Below the pieces are notes generated by a model. It made no database searches. It was not told where the DNA came from and was given only the letters and a program-made list of their open reading frames with translations. The translations under genes were made by a program, and so were the position numbers. A stretch of DNA of 10,835 nucleotides from Desulfuromonadaceae bacterium GWC2_58_13 (GTDB taxonomy: Bacteria; Desulfobacterota; Desulfuromonadia; Desulfuromonadales; Trichloromonadaceae): NCBI GenBank assembly GCA_001825565.1, contig MHXM01000179.1:1-10835 (forward strand). The letters are read 5' to 3'. Positions 1 to 6,358 of this stretch are shown in pieces. Every line of letters begins with the position of its first letter. Within the stretch, counting starts at the first letter, position 1.

Positions 1-1176
1 CCGTTCGAGACGGGCATAGGCAGCAATGGTTGTCGGCAGCAAATGGGCGGGACAGACCCTGACGCAGCGGCCACAGCGGAGGCAGGGGCCCTCCGGCGCC
101 AGGGTCAGATCCTCCTCGCGGAACAACAGCAGCCCCGAGGTCCCACGGGTCGTCGGAACCTCCAGGGAAAGCTGAGCCATTCCCATCATGGGTCCGCCCA
201 TGATGATCTTGGCGGGGTCACCGGCAAGTCCACCACAGTGCGCCACCAGATGCGACAAGGGAGTGCCGATACGGACCCGCAGATTTTTCGGCTCGACCAC
301 TCCAGGACCGGCCACCGTGCAGATCCGTTCGATCAGCGGACGGCCGAATGTGACAGCGTCCTGGATAGCCGCCGCGGTGCCGACGTTCTGCACCACCAGC
401 CCGACATCCATCGGCAATCCCCCGGAGGGGACTTCACGTCCTACGATGGCCTTGATCAGCTGCTTCTCGGCGCCCTGCGGAAACTTGACCGCCAGCGGCA
501 CGATCTCGACGCCGGTGCCGGCGCAGAGCTTCGTCATCACCTCGATTGCATCGGGCTTGTTCGCCTCGATGCCGACAAAAATCCTGGAGACCCCGAGAAT
601 TTTCCGCATCACGACAATCCCGGCAAAAATCCGCTGCGGCTCCTCAAGCATCAGACGATGATCGGCGGTCAGATAGGGCTCACACTCGACACCGTTAAGA
701 ATCAGGGTATCGATCGGTTTTTCCACCGGCGGCGACAATTTCACATGGGTGGGGAAGGTGGCCCCCCCCATCCCGACCACGCCGGCGTCACGGATTCTCT
801 CGCGCATCTGGTCCGGGGTCAGTTCATCACAGCGGACCGTTTCAATCCCGTCAAGCCACTCGTCGGCACCGTCCGGGACAATAACCACGGCCGGCAGGTC
901 GCGCCCGGAAGGATGGGGGCGCGGCTCAACCGCGACCACTTCGCCCGAGGTCGAAGCATGCACCGGAACCGAAACAAATCCCTTGGCCCGCCCGACGGTC
1001 TGACCTTTTTTGACCCGCTCGCCCGGTTTCACGCAAGGTTCGGCCGGCAGACCGATATGCTGGGACAACGGAATGACCAGCAGCGCGGGCAGGGGACAGA
1101 CTTCGATGGCCTTGTGAGCCGACCACTGTTTATTATCCGGGGGATGGAGCCCCCCGGCAAAGGTCTTAAGTTTCAT
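1..1176 (-). CDS. rnfC: Electron transport complex subunit RnfC (3' end cut by left edge)
   Basis: RnfC is the peripheral cytoplasmic subunit of the Rnf complex. By family knowledge it holds the NADH/FMN site and two [4Fe-4S] clusters and passes electrons between NAD(H) and RnfB. 392 codons are visible with no stop. The N-terminus MKLKTFAGGLHPP is typical. The NuoF-like FMN/NADH core follows, with GGATFPTHVKL near residues 132-142 and NGVECEPYLTADHR shortly after, then an SLBB-like part. The first ferredoxin motif is Cys365-x2-Cys368-x2-Cys371-x3-Cys375-Pro. The second motif and C-terminus lie beyond base 1. The ATG at 1176-1174 is 32 bp after the rnfB stop. Its ribosome binding site is weak, so the start rests on family similarity and probable coupling to rnfB. 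The rnfA-rnfB-rnfC order matches the proteobacterial rnfABCDGE layout. Confidence 0.96.
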   Translation of the reverse strand, partial: MKLKTFAGGLHPPDNKQWSAHKAIEVCPLPALLVIPLSQHIGLPAEPCVKPGERVKKGQTVGRAKGFVSVPVHASTSGEVVAVEPRPHPSGRDLPAVVIVPDGADEWLDGIETVRCDELTPDQMRERIRDAGVVGMGGATFPTHVKLSPPVEKPIDTLILNGVECEPYLTADHRLMLEEPQRIFAGIVVMRKILGVSRIFVGIEANKPDAIEVMTKLCAGTGVEIVPLAVKFPQGAEKQLIKAIVGREVPSGGLPMDVGLVVQNVGTAAAIQDAVTFGRPLIERICTVAGPGVVEPKNLRVRIGTPLSHLVAHCGGLAGDPAKIIMGGPMMGMAQLSLEVPTTRGTSGLLLFREEDLTLAPEGPCLRCGRCVRVCPAHLLPTTIAAYARLER

Positions 1177-1208
1177 GGCATTCCGAGCATCCAATTGTCC
1201 GGCATCAT

Positions 1209-2054
1209 TCAGGCCACCCACTCGGGCCGCGTCTTGGTTGGCGAGTGGAAAGTACTGCCTTCGGGATAACCGTCGGCAAAATCGCGGATACATTTAGTGG
1301 GACATTTTTCCACGGCGGCCAGTGCTTCTTCATTGAATTCGTGGTTTACCGCAGCCAGAAAGTTTTCGACGTGAAAGGCCTCGGGCACCGTTTTATGGCA
1401 AATGTGACAGGCAACGCATCCAATGCTGCAGTACTTGCGAACCACCGCCCCCTTGTCGTGGCTATTGCACAGAACGTGGACCGTGGCCGCCAGTGGTTCC
1501 ATGCGGATAACGGAACGGGGGCAGGCCGAAACGCATTTACGGCAACCGGTACACTTATCCCGGCTGATCACGGCCAGACCGTCAGGGGTTATTTCGATGG
1601 CGCCAAATGGGCAAATCCGCATGCAGGTGCCCAGTCCCAGGCAGCCGCCGGGACAGGTTTTAGGTCCATCGGCCAGGCGTTGTGCTGCCTGGCAGTCAAC
1701 GATGCCGAAATAACGGTACTTGTTCTTGGCCTTGCGGTTATCACCCTGGCACACAACAACCGCCACCTGCGGTTCGGAGCTCTCCGCGACCACACCCATG
1801 ATGCGGGCGACCTTTTGGATGGTTTCGGCGCCTCCCGGGGTACACAGACTGGCGGAAGCTTCGCCGGAGGCAACGGCCTTGGCGTAGGCGCCACAGCCGG
1901 GATAGCCGCAGGCGCCGCAATTGGCCCCGGAAAGCACTTCGAGAATGGCCAGTTCCCGGGGATCTACTTCTACGGCGAATTTCTTGGCGGCAACGCCGAG
2001 TGCTATTCCAGCCAGCATGCCGATGCCGCCGATACTCAGGACAGCTTCAATCAT
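1209..2054 (-). CDS. rnfB: Electron transport complex subunit RnfB, multi-cluster ferredoxin protein
   Basis: RnfB is the membrane-anchored iron-sulfur subunit that takes electrons from ferredoxin. One N-terminal membrane helix (about residues 1-23) is followed by the family [4Fe-4S] domain with Cys46, Cys49, Cys54 and Cys71 (core CGACGYPGC). Ferredoxin motifs follow at Cys134/138/144/148 and Cys168/171/174/178. A C-terminal cysteine region has Cys209, Cys213, Cys216 and Cys219, then Val223-Pro where a cysteine is usual, and KCPTKC (Cys251, Cys255). This looks like a second ferredoxin module that has lost one cluster. The ATG at 2054 is preferred because GGTGA lies 5 bases upstream; a GTG at 2063 would add three residues. 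It starts 47 bp after rnfA and ends 32 bp before rnfC. The length of 281 aa fits the longer anaerobe-type RnfB rather than the short enterobacterial form. Confidence 0.96.
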   Translation of the reverse strand: MIEAVLSIGGIGMLAGIALGVAAKKFAVEVDPRELAILEVLSGANCGACGYPGCGAYAKAVASGEASASLCTPGGAETIQKVARIMGVVAESSEPQVAVVVCQGDNRKAKNKYRYFGIVDCQAAQRLADGPKTCPGGCLGLGTCMRICPFGAIEITPDGLAVISRDKCTGCRKCVSACPRSVIRMEPLAATVHVLCNSHDKGAVVRKYCSIGCVACHICHKTVPEAFHVENFLAAVNHEFNEEALAAVEKCPTKCIRDFADGYPEGSTFHSPTKTRPEWVA

Positions 2055-2101
2055 CCACTTCACCCATAAATTTTACGTCTGAATAATCGAGCGATGTGCT
2101 G

Positions 2102-2683
2102 TTATCCCTTGACCAGCCCGGCAAATCCCATAAACGCCAGGGCGAGAAGCCCGGCCGTCACCAGGGCGATCCCGGTGCCGCGAAAACATGCCGGAACGGG
2201 GCTCAGGTCGATCCGTTCGCGCAATCCGGCGAACAGCACCATGGCAAGAGTGAAACCAAGCGCGGCGCCAAGGGCGAACACCACGCCCTCAAGAAAAGAA
2301 TAACCTTTCTGGATATTCAGAACCGCCAAGCCGAGAACCGCACAGTTCGTCGTAATGAGAGGGAGAAAAATGCCCAGGGATTGGTAAAGGACGGGACTCG
2401 CCTTCTGGATAACCATCTCGACCAGCTGCACCAGCGAGGCGATGACCAGAATAAACGCGATCGTCTGAAGATATTCAATCCCGAATGGAATCAGGACGAA
2501 ATACTGAATAAACCAGGTCACCACGGTGGCCACGGTCATGACAAAGGTGACCGCCATCCCCATTCCGAGCGCGGTTTCGACCTTTTTGGACACTCCGAGA
2601 AAAGGACAGATACCAAGAAACCGAGCCAGAACGAAGTTATTGACAAAAACCGCGCTGACCAGAATCAGTAAGAGTTCTACCAT
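2102..2683 (-). CDS. rnfA: Electron transport complex subunit RnfA, integral membrane
   Basis: RnfA is a six-helix inner-membrane subunit that, with its paralogue RnfE, forms the core of the Rnf complex. From family structures the two subunits share an intramembrane [2Fe-2S] cluster. The visible landmarks match the family throughout: VNNFVLARFLGICPFLGVSKK near the N-terminus with Cys26, the GIFLPLITTNCAVLG stretch with Cys114, FAGLRERI, and the end FMGFAGLVKG. The protein is almost entirely hydrophobic. The ATG at 2683-2681 gives 193 aa, which I recall as the length of E. coli RsxA. An in-frame start at 2722 would add 13 polar residues (starting MVVHATTSRK) foreign to the family. AGGA and GGAG lie 11 and 2 bases upstream of the chosen ATG. 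It is the first gene of the rnf operon, behind a strong promoter with a palindrome. Confidence 0.97.
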   Translation of the reverse strand: MVELLLILVSAVFVNNFVLARFLGICPFLGVSKKVETALGMGMAVTFVMTVATVVTWFIQYFVLIPFGIEYLQTIAFILVIASLVQLVEMVIQKASPVLYQSLGIFLPLITTNCAVLGLAVLNIQKGYSFLEGVVFALGAALGFTLAMVLFAGLRERIDLSPVPACFRGTGIALVTAGLLALAFMGFAGLVKG

Positions 2684-2725
2684 ATCTCCAGCTTTCCTAG
2701 ACGTTGTCGCGTGAACAACCAAAAA

Positions 2726-2738
2726 TTGGTCTGACCAA
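2726..2738. promoter_or_regulatory. Palindromic operator, GntR/FadR-subfamily type
   Basis: TTGGTCTGACCAA is a perfect 13-bp inverted repeat around a central T. The TGGT-N3-ACCA core is the pattern known for FadR-subfamily GntR regulators such as PdhR and LldR (established knowledge). It lies just downstream of the -10 box and covers the expected transcription start of the rnf promoter, a position suited to repression. The identity of the regulator is inference; no GntR gene is in the window. Confidence 0.6.
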
Positions 2739-2741
2739 AAT

Positions 2742-2771
2742 CTTATAAAACAACCGCCACAACTTTGTCAA
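2742..2771 (-). promoter_or_regulatory. Sigma-70-type promoter of the rnf operon
   Basis: On the minus strand a perfect -35 box TTGACA (2771-2766) is followed after 18 bp by TATAAG (2747-2742), a five-of-six match to the -10 consensus. Just upstream are A/T-rich tracts that could act as an UP element. The predicted start is near 2735, leaving a leader of about 50 nt before the rnfA ATG. Confidence 0.7.
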
Positions 2772-2794
2772 TTTTTTTGTTTTTGATAAAAGTT

Positions 2795-2831
2795 AAAAAA
2801 GAGCGTAGCCATCACAGGTTAGCTTCGGCTA
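2795..2831 (-). terminator. Possible terminator after the REC-PilZ gene
   Basis: On the minus strand TAGCC (2831-2827) can pair with GGCTA (2810-2806) across a 16-nt loop, and six T residues follow at 2800-2795 after a 5-nt gap. A second hairpin, TAGC-CGAA-GCTA, competes for the same 5' arm. The stem is short and the T-run is displaced, so this is weak. It is the best terminator candidate between the REC-PilZ gene and the rnf promoter. Confidence 0.3.
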
Positions 2832-2969
2832 TTCCATCCCGCGTTATAAACAACTTAGGCCTATAAACGGGAAGATAACCCCCAGGGACTTGCATCCAAA
2901 CGAAGAAATGAGCATCCATTTGTTTTTACTTTAAATAAAAGCTTATCCCAAAAAGGCCTTCGCCGACGG

Positions 2970-3725
2970 TTAATTTTCGTGACCCTGCGGATCCGCTCTT
3001 TCCGAGGGAAGCACCCCGGGACATGCCAGCCTTTTTTCCACGAAATCCTTTATAAGTTCATGCCCGTTGGCGGAAACGTTCTTGAACTCCACCCCGAAAC
3101 CTTGGGGAAGGGTGGGTTTGGGCCGGTTGGTCCCCTGATTGACCCAAGCCACCCGACTGGTCGCCTCAACCAGATCGGACGAGGTTCCCGGGATCACAAA
3201 GTTCAAGCTGACGGAATCCTGTTCCCGAAGCGGCTGGTCCAGCCTGAAATACATCCCCCCTTCGCTGAGATCGACGCTGGTGCCACAAAAGCACCTGTCC
3301 CCCTGCCGCACAACCACCAGCTGGCGCCAGGAAACCCGCTTCTCCCGCCGCTCGACCAGGGCCAGAAACCGCCTGCCCAGTTCGAGAAAAGGCCCCCGTT
3401 TCAGCGGCTTCTGCATCACGGCATCGCCGCCCGCCTCCCGGCACAGGCTGGCTCCATTTTTATTGGAAAGTTCGTAGAGCATGATGATCGGGATTTTTTT
3501 CAGGAAAGCATCGCTTTTCAATTGCCGGCAACAGGAGGCGCCGTCCAACCGCGGCAGGTTCTGCTCCATATAAACCAGATCCGGCGGATGCATCCGAATC
3601 AGCTCAAGCGCTTCGTCCCCATTGCGGGCGGTCAGTATTTCAGCTTCGGTGCGTCGAAGAAAACCTTTTTCAAGCTCGAGATAGAATCTGGAATCATCCA
3701 CCAGAAGAATCGTCGGTGTTGCCAT
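2970..3725 (-). CDS. PilZ-domain protein with a degenerate receiver (REC) domain
   Basis: This 251-aa cytoplasmic protein has an N-terminal CheY-like receiver (about residues 4-122) and a C-terminal PilZ domain (about 125-235). The receiver keeps the acidic pair Asp10-Asp11 and Lys106-Pro107. The phospho-acceptor aspartate is Glu54 (GAG; context YMEQNLPRLDG) and the conserved Thr/Ser is Tyr84, so normal phosphorylation is unlikely. The PilZ domain has both c-di-GMP motifs: Arg126-x3-Arg130 and Asp152-Leu-Ser154-Glu-Gly156-Gly157. Known family biology makes it a c-di-GMP effector; the output is not evident, and there is no DNA-binding or enzymatic domain. The ATG at 3725 has GAGG 4 bases upstream and is 42 bp after the DUF4105 stop, so the two are probably co-transcribed. 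The domain calls are firm; the function is not. Confidence 0.88.
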   Translation of the reverse strand: MATPTILLVDDSRFYLELEKGFLRRTEAEILTARNGDEALELIRMHPPDLVYMEQNLPRLDGASCCRQLKSDAFLKKIPIIMLYELSNKNGASLCREAGGDAVMQKPLKRGPFLELGRRFLALVERREKRVSWRQLVVVRQGDRCFCGTSVDLSEGGMYFRLDQPLREQDSVSLNFVIPGTSSDLVEATSRVAWVNQGTNRPKPTLPQGFGVEFKNVSANGHELIKDFVEKRLACPGVLPSERADPQGHEN

Positions 3726-3767
3726 ACCACCTCATTTGAATATTTTGCTGCCCACAACTCGCTCCGG

Positions 3768-5684
3768 TCACCAATATCGGTACCAGAACAGCATCCCTTC
3801 CGTCGCCCAACTATCGAAATCCACCCGCCGCGCCACCTCGGCCGACAGACTGTTCCGCCGGTCGATCCGCAGGTTCAGCCCGAGCTCCACCGAACCGCTC
3901 CAATCCCGCTCTCCAAGCAGATAGCGGATCTGCCGCACTTTGGCATGCATGCGCCAGTTGGCACCGAGCCTGGCGAGATAACCGGCACTGGCGCCACCGC
4001 CGATGGCGAAATCGTTTTTCAAATATCGTGCATACAGACCTTCGGTTTCCAGCAGCAGATAACCCAACCCCCATCTCCCCTGCCAGGCATATCCACCTCC
4101 GGTCCCCAGATATGAAACCAGATGTCGCCCCTCGGGCAGAGTTTGCCGGCGCAATCCCGCCCTGACCAGCCATGAAACCGGCGCATCAAAAGCATTGACG
4201 GGCGCCAGCGAGACGATATCAACTAACTGAAATCGTTTCAATTGAATCTGCCTTTTTTCTTCATTAAATCTCAGGGCAAAGGCGCCCAACTCAATCTGTG
4301 AACCAGGCAGATACCCATCTTCGGGATCCAGCAGGCCATGATTGACCGGTCGAAAACTCAATTCCTGCACCCAGCGCGATTCCGTGTAACCCAGCCCCAG
4401 ACCCAGCCGCGATGATCCATGGCCATGGTCGGGACGTATCGGTTTCTGGCCGGAATGACGGTCCGCCCCCCCCGCGCCAAGGGTGCTTCGTGCTTTAAGA
4501 ATTTCCAGATAGCGGCGGCGATAGTCGGCGAGACTGAGATCTTTTTTTATGAACTTCAGCTCGATGGCCGTCGCGGCCACTTCCAGGGCACGGATTTCCC
4601 CCTCTGCCCCGAGCCCCATGGCATCAAGATCCCTGCCCCGCAGCTCCCCTCCGGCCAGTTTTTGGGCAATGACGGTTTCCCGGGCGTCAAGACCAGCCGT
4701 CTGGCGGTTCAGCAAGGTAGCAACGGATGGCCGGTAACTGGCCTCGGCAATCAAATCGTGCCGATCGACCAAACGTACCGTGTCGACCGGCATGACCCAG
4801 AGTGGCCTCTGCTCGGTCAAACGCAGATCCGGTCGTGCGGCTTCAAGTAAAAACAACAGGTTGTAGGAACAATTTTCATCAAAAAAGTAATAATCCGAAT
4901 AAATATTACGCAACTCCCAGAGATGCAGAAACATTTTCCGGGTTTCTTCAGGTGTCAGGCGCAAAGGGTATTCCCAGATATCTCGGCGTTCGAGTCCGTT
5001 GTACTCCTTGATCTTATCGTAATACGGGAGTAGCGAATAATATCCGGGATAACTTCCCGTTATCCCTTTGATCGCATAGGCGAATCCGTTGGTTTCATCG
5101 GTGAAGGCTGAGTAGTTGGCCGCATGGGCGAGTTGTTTGCTCTGATAGGGACCGTTAAAATTCAACAGGGTGTGCCCGAACATCGAGGCCGGGCTGTTCG
5201 CGTAGCTGCCCGGAAAAACCAGGGTCGCCGTCTGGGGATCAACCCACCGAAGGGCCTGTTCGAAATCCGGGCACTCCCCAGCGTCTGTCGTCCATTCGGG
5301 AAGCCCCAACTGCTCGCGCAGCCACGCCCGTCTTGCCACGTAGCGACAGCGCGGATTCTCCGCGCCCACCGTCGGTTCGCCGAACAGGGCCGCTACGGTA
5401 GCAATGAGTTCATCGCGCGGGTTGGTCTTTCCGTTCAAAGCGATGAAAAAATCGGGATCGTCGATCTGGCTTTCCCAGCCGTCACCCTGTTTCCGGTAGT
5501 GCAGCAGCACTCGCCAATAACGCTGTTCATGCAGTTTCAGCTGCACGGCCCTCTGCTGCAACCAGGCAACCTCCGGCGACTGCTCCGCCGCTGTCCAGCT
5601 GCACGGGAAGATCGACAAAAAAGCAAGGCACAGAAAGCAGGAGATGCTTCTGTGCCTTACCAATAAAAGTACTGTAAAAATCAT
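3768..5684 (-). CDS. DUF4105 (Lnb N-terminal periplasmic domain) envelope protein with barrel-like C-terminus
   Basis: The 638-aa protein begins with a signal peptide (hydrophobic core SISCFLCLAFLSIF, then WTAAEQ). The middle section carries DUF4105 landmarks: VFPGSYANSPASMFGHTLLN with His171, aromatic segments such as GSYPGYYSLLPYYDKIKEY, and FFDENCSYNLLFLLE with Cys272. A conserved His and Cys suggest a papain/NlpC-like fold, but this is inference. The last 200 or so residues alternate polar and hydrophobic residues in short strands and end FWYRYW, as in outer-membrane barrels. It therefore probably sits in or at the outer membrane. The ATG at 5684 is 10 bp after the DUF3015 stop with a poor ribosome binding site. 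An in-frame TTG at 5714 would overlap DUF3015, and a TTG at 5663 gives a more compact signal peptide. A terminator hairpin overlaps the signal-peptide codons. No enzymatic role is established. Confidence 0.85.
   Translation of the reverse strand: MIFTVLLLVRHRSISCFLCLAFLSIFPCSWTAAEQSPEVAWLQQRAVQLKLHEQRYWRVLLHYRKQGDGWESQIDDPDFFIALNGKTNPRDELIATVAALFGEPTVGAENPRCRYVARRAWLREQLGLPEWTTDAGECPDFEQALRWVDPQTATLVFPGSYANSPASMFGHTLLNFNGPYQSKQLAHAANYSAFTDETNGFAYAIKGITGSYPGYYSLLPYYDKIKEYNGLERRDIWEYPLRLTPEETRKMFLHLWELRNIYSDYYFFDENCSYNLLFLLEAARPDLRLTEQRPLWVMPVDTVRLVDRHDLIAEASYRPSVATLLNRQTAGLDARETVIAQKLAGGELRGRDLDAMGLGAEGEIRALEVAATAIELKFIKKDLSLADYRRRYLEILKARSTLGAGGADRHSGQKPIRPDHGHGSSRLGLGLGYTESRWVQELSFRPVNHGLLDPEDGYLPGSQIELGAFALRFNEEKRQIQLKRFQLVDIVSLAPVNAFDAPVSWLVRAGLRRQTLPEGRHLVSYLGTGGGYAWQGRWGLGYLLLETEGLYARYLKNDFAIGGGASAGYLARLGANWRMHAKVRQIRYLLGERDWSGSVELGLNLRIDRRNSLSAEVARRVDFDSWATEGMLFWYRYW
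5617..5658 (-). terminator. Strong intrinsic terminator or attenuator inside the DUF4105 signal-peptide region
   Basis: On the minus strand AAGGCACAGAAGC (5658-5646) pairs with GCTTTCTGTGCCTT (5638-5625), a 13-bp stem with one bulged base and a 7-nt loop. GC and then six T residues follow (5622-5617). It begins 37 bp after the DUF3015 stop, where that gene's terminator would be expected, yet it is inside the open frame of the next gene. Confidence 0.8.
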
Positions 5685-5694
5685 CAAATACGGA

Positions 5695-6165
5695 TTAGCC
5701 GGCGACGATGACAATCCGTTCGAGGATGACCTCGGCCGGCTCTTCGCCGGTTACGAAAATCTGGCTGAAATTATCTTGCAGGCTGTCGGCAAAAGCTCCC
5801 TTCGAATCTTCGGGCACCGCCAGCAACTCAGCAAGGGTTTCAAGGTATTCTCCCCGGCCAACGGCTATATCCCGCGCCAGCCCGTCCATGTTGTCGCGAA
5901 CATAGGCAAACGTGCGGTCATCGGCACCGATGCTTTCCGGCTGTTCGCATCCCAGCGTCCCCGAGGTGATGCCAAAGGTCTGGTTGCCGAACAAACCGTT
6001 GGTGGTCACCTGCATGGTTTGGGAAAGAATCGAACCGTCCGCTTTATTGGCCCAAAGCATGGAGCCCAGGCCACAGCCACAGTTGTTCTGGGCTTGGCCA
6101 GCCAAAGAACTCCCGGCAGCCGCGAGCACTATCAGACATCCTCCGATAACGAGCTTGATTTTCAT
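5695..6165 (-). CDS. DUF3015 family secreted protein
   Basis: The 156-aa precursor has a signal peptide (MKIKLVIGGCLIVLAAAGSSLA, likely cut near residue 22). A small mature domain then carries the DUF3015 hallmarks NNCGCGLGSMLW, TTNGLFGNQTFGITSGTLGC and, further on, AYVRDNMDGLARDIAVGRGE. Cysteines at the start and in the SGTLGC segment could form disulfides in the periplasm. The family has no established function. The ATG at 6165 is certain: a perfect AGGAGG (6179-6174) sits 8 bases upstream, while an in-frame ATG at 6189 has no such site and would spoil the signal peptide. It has its own promoter at 6205-6233. The DUF4105 gene starts 10 bp after it, but a strong hairpin terminator lies between the two coding cores, so this gene is probably transcribed more than the genes after it. 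Confidence 0.9.
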   Translation of the reverse strand: MKIKLVIGGCLIVLAAAGSSLAGQAQNNCGCGLGSMLWANKADGSILSQTMQVTTNGLFGNQTFGITSGTLGCEQPESIGADDRTFAYVRDNMDGLARDIAVGRGEYLETLAELLAVPEDSKGAFADSLQDNFSQIFVTGEEPAEVILERIVIVAG

Positions 6166-6173
6166 GAGCACAT

Positions 6174-6179
6174 CCTCCT
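6174..6179 (-). promoter_or_regulatory. Ribosome binding site of the DUF3015 gene
   Basis: A perfect AGGAGG lies 8 bases before the ATG at 6165. It decides between that start and the in-frame ATG at 6189. Confidence 0.85.
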
Positions 6180-6204
6180 GGGTAAGCATAAATAATCAAC
6201 GTCA

Positions 6205-6233
6205 TATCTAAACATAGCAGCTGGAAATGTCAA
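6205..6233 (-). promoter_or_regulatory. Promoter of the DUF3015 gene
   Basis: On the minus strand a perfect TTGACA (6233-6228) is followed after 17 bp by TAGATA (6210-6205). The -10 box is a poor match, but the spacing is ideal and it lies directly upstream of the DUF3015 ribosome binding site. Transcription would start near 6198, leaving a leader of about 33 nt. Confidence 0.6.
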
Positions 6234-6299
6234 GAATAGATCCGGCGCGCGTTGAAGATAACTCGACTGTCGCACCCAATTGGCCGTCACCCCGTCCCC

Positions 6300-6333
6300 A
6301 CAAAATAAACAGGCCGCCCGACAATGGGCGGCC
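6300..6333 (-). terminator. Intrinsic terminator after the CheX-domain gene
   Basis: On the minus strand GGCCGCCC (6333-6326) and GGGCGGCC (6319-6312) form a perfect 8-bp GC stem around a 6-nt loop. The T-rich tail TGTTTATTTTG follows. It lies 26 bp after the stop of the CheX-domain gene and separates it from the DUF3015 promoter. Confidence 0.82.
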
Positions 6334-6358
6334 CGAAAAATCCGATATGCGGAGACGG

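Noticed and set aside
43..2069. Two long plus-strand open frames (43-1269 and 1245-2069) opposite rnfC and rnfB
   Set aside because: They are antisense shadows of clear rnf genes, low-complexity and rich in Arg, Gly and His, with no recognisable motif.
2950..2969. GGC-GAAG-GCC hairpin with five Ts directly after the REC-PilZ stop
   Set aside because: A 3-bp stem is too weak to call a terminator.
2684..2969. A c-di-GMP or other riboswitch before rnfA
   Set aside because: I looked for GEMM-type conserved elements because of the PilZ neighbour and saw none; the predicted rnf leader is only about 50 nt.
2979..4115. Plus-strand open frame of 378 codons opposite the REC-PilZ and DUF4105 genes
   Set aside because: It crosses two well-supported minus-strand genes and their intergenic gap, and shows no domain.
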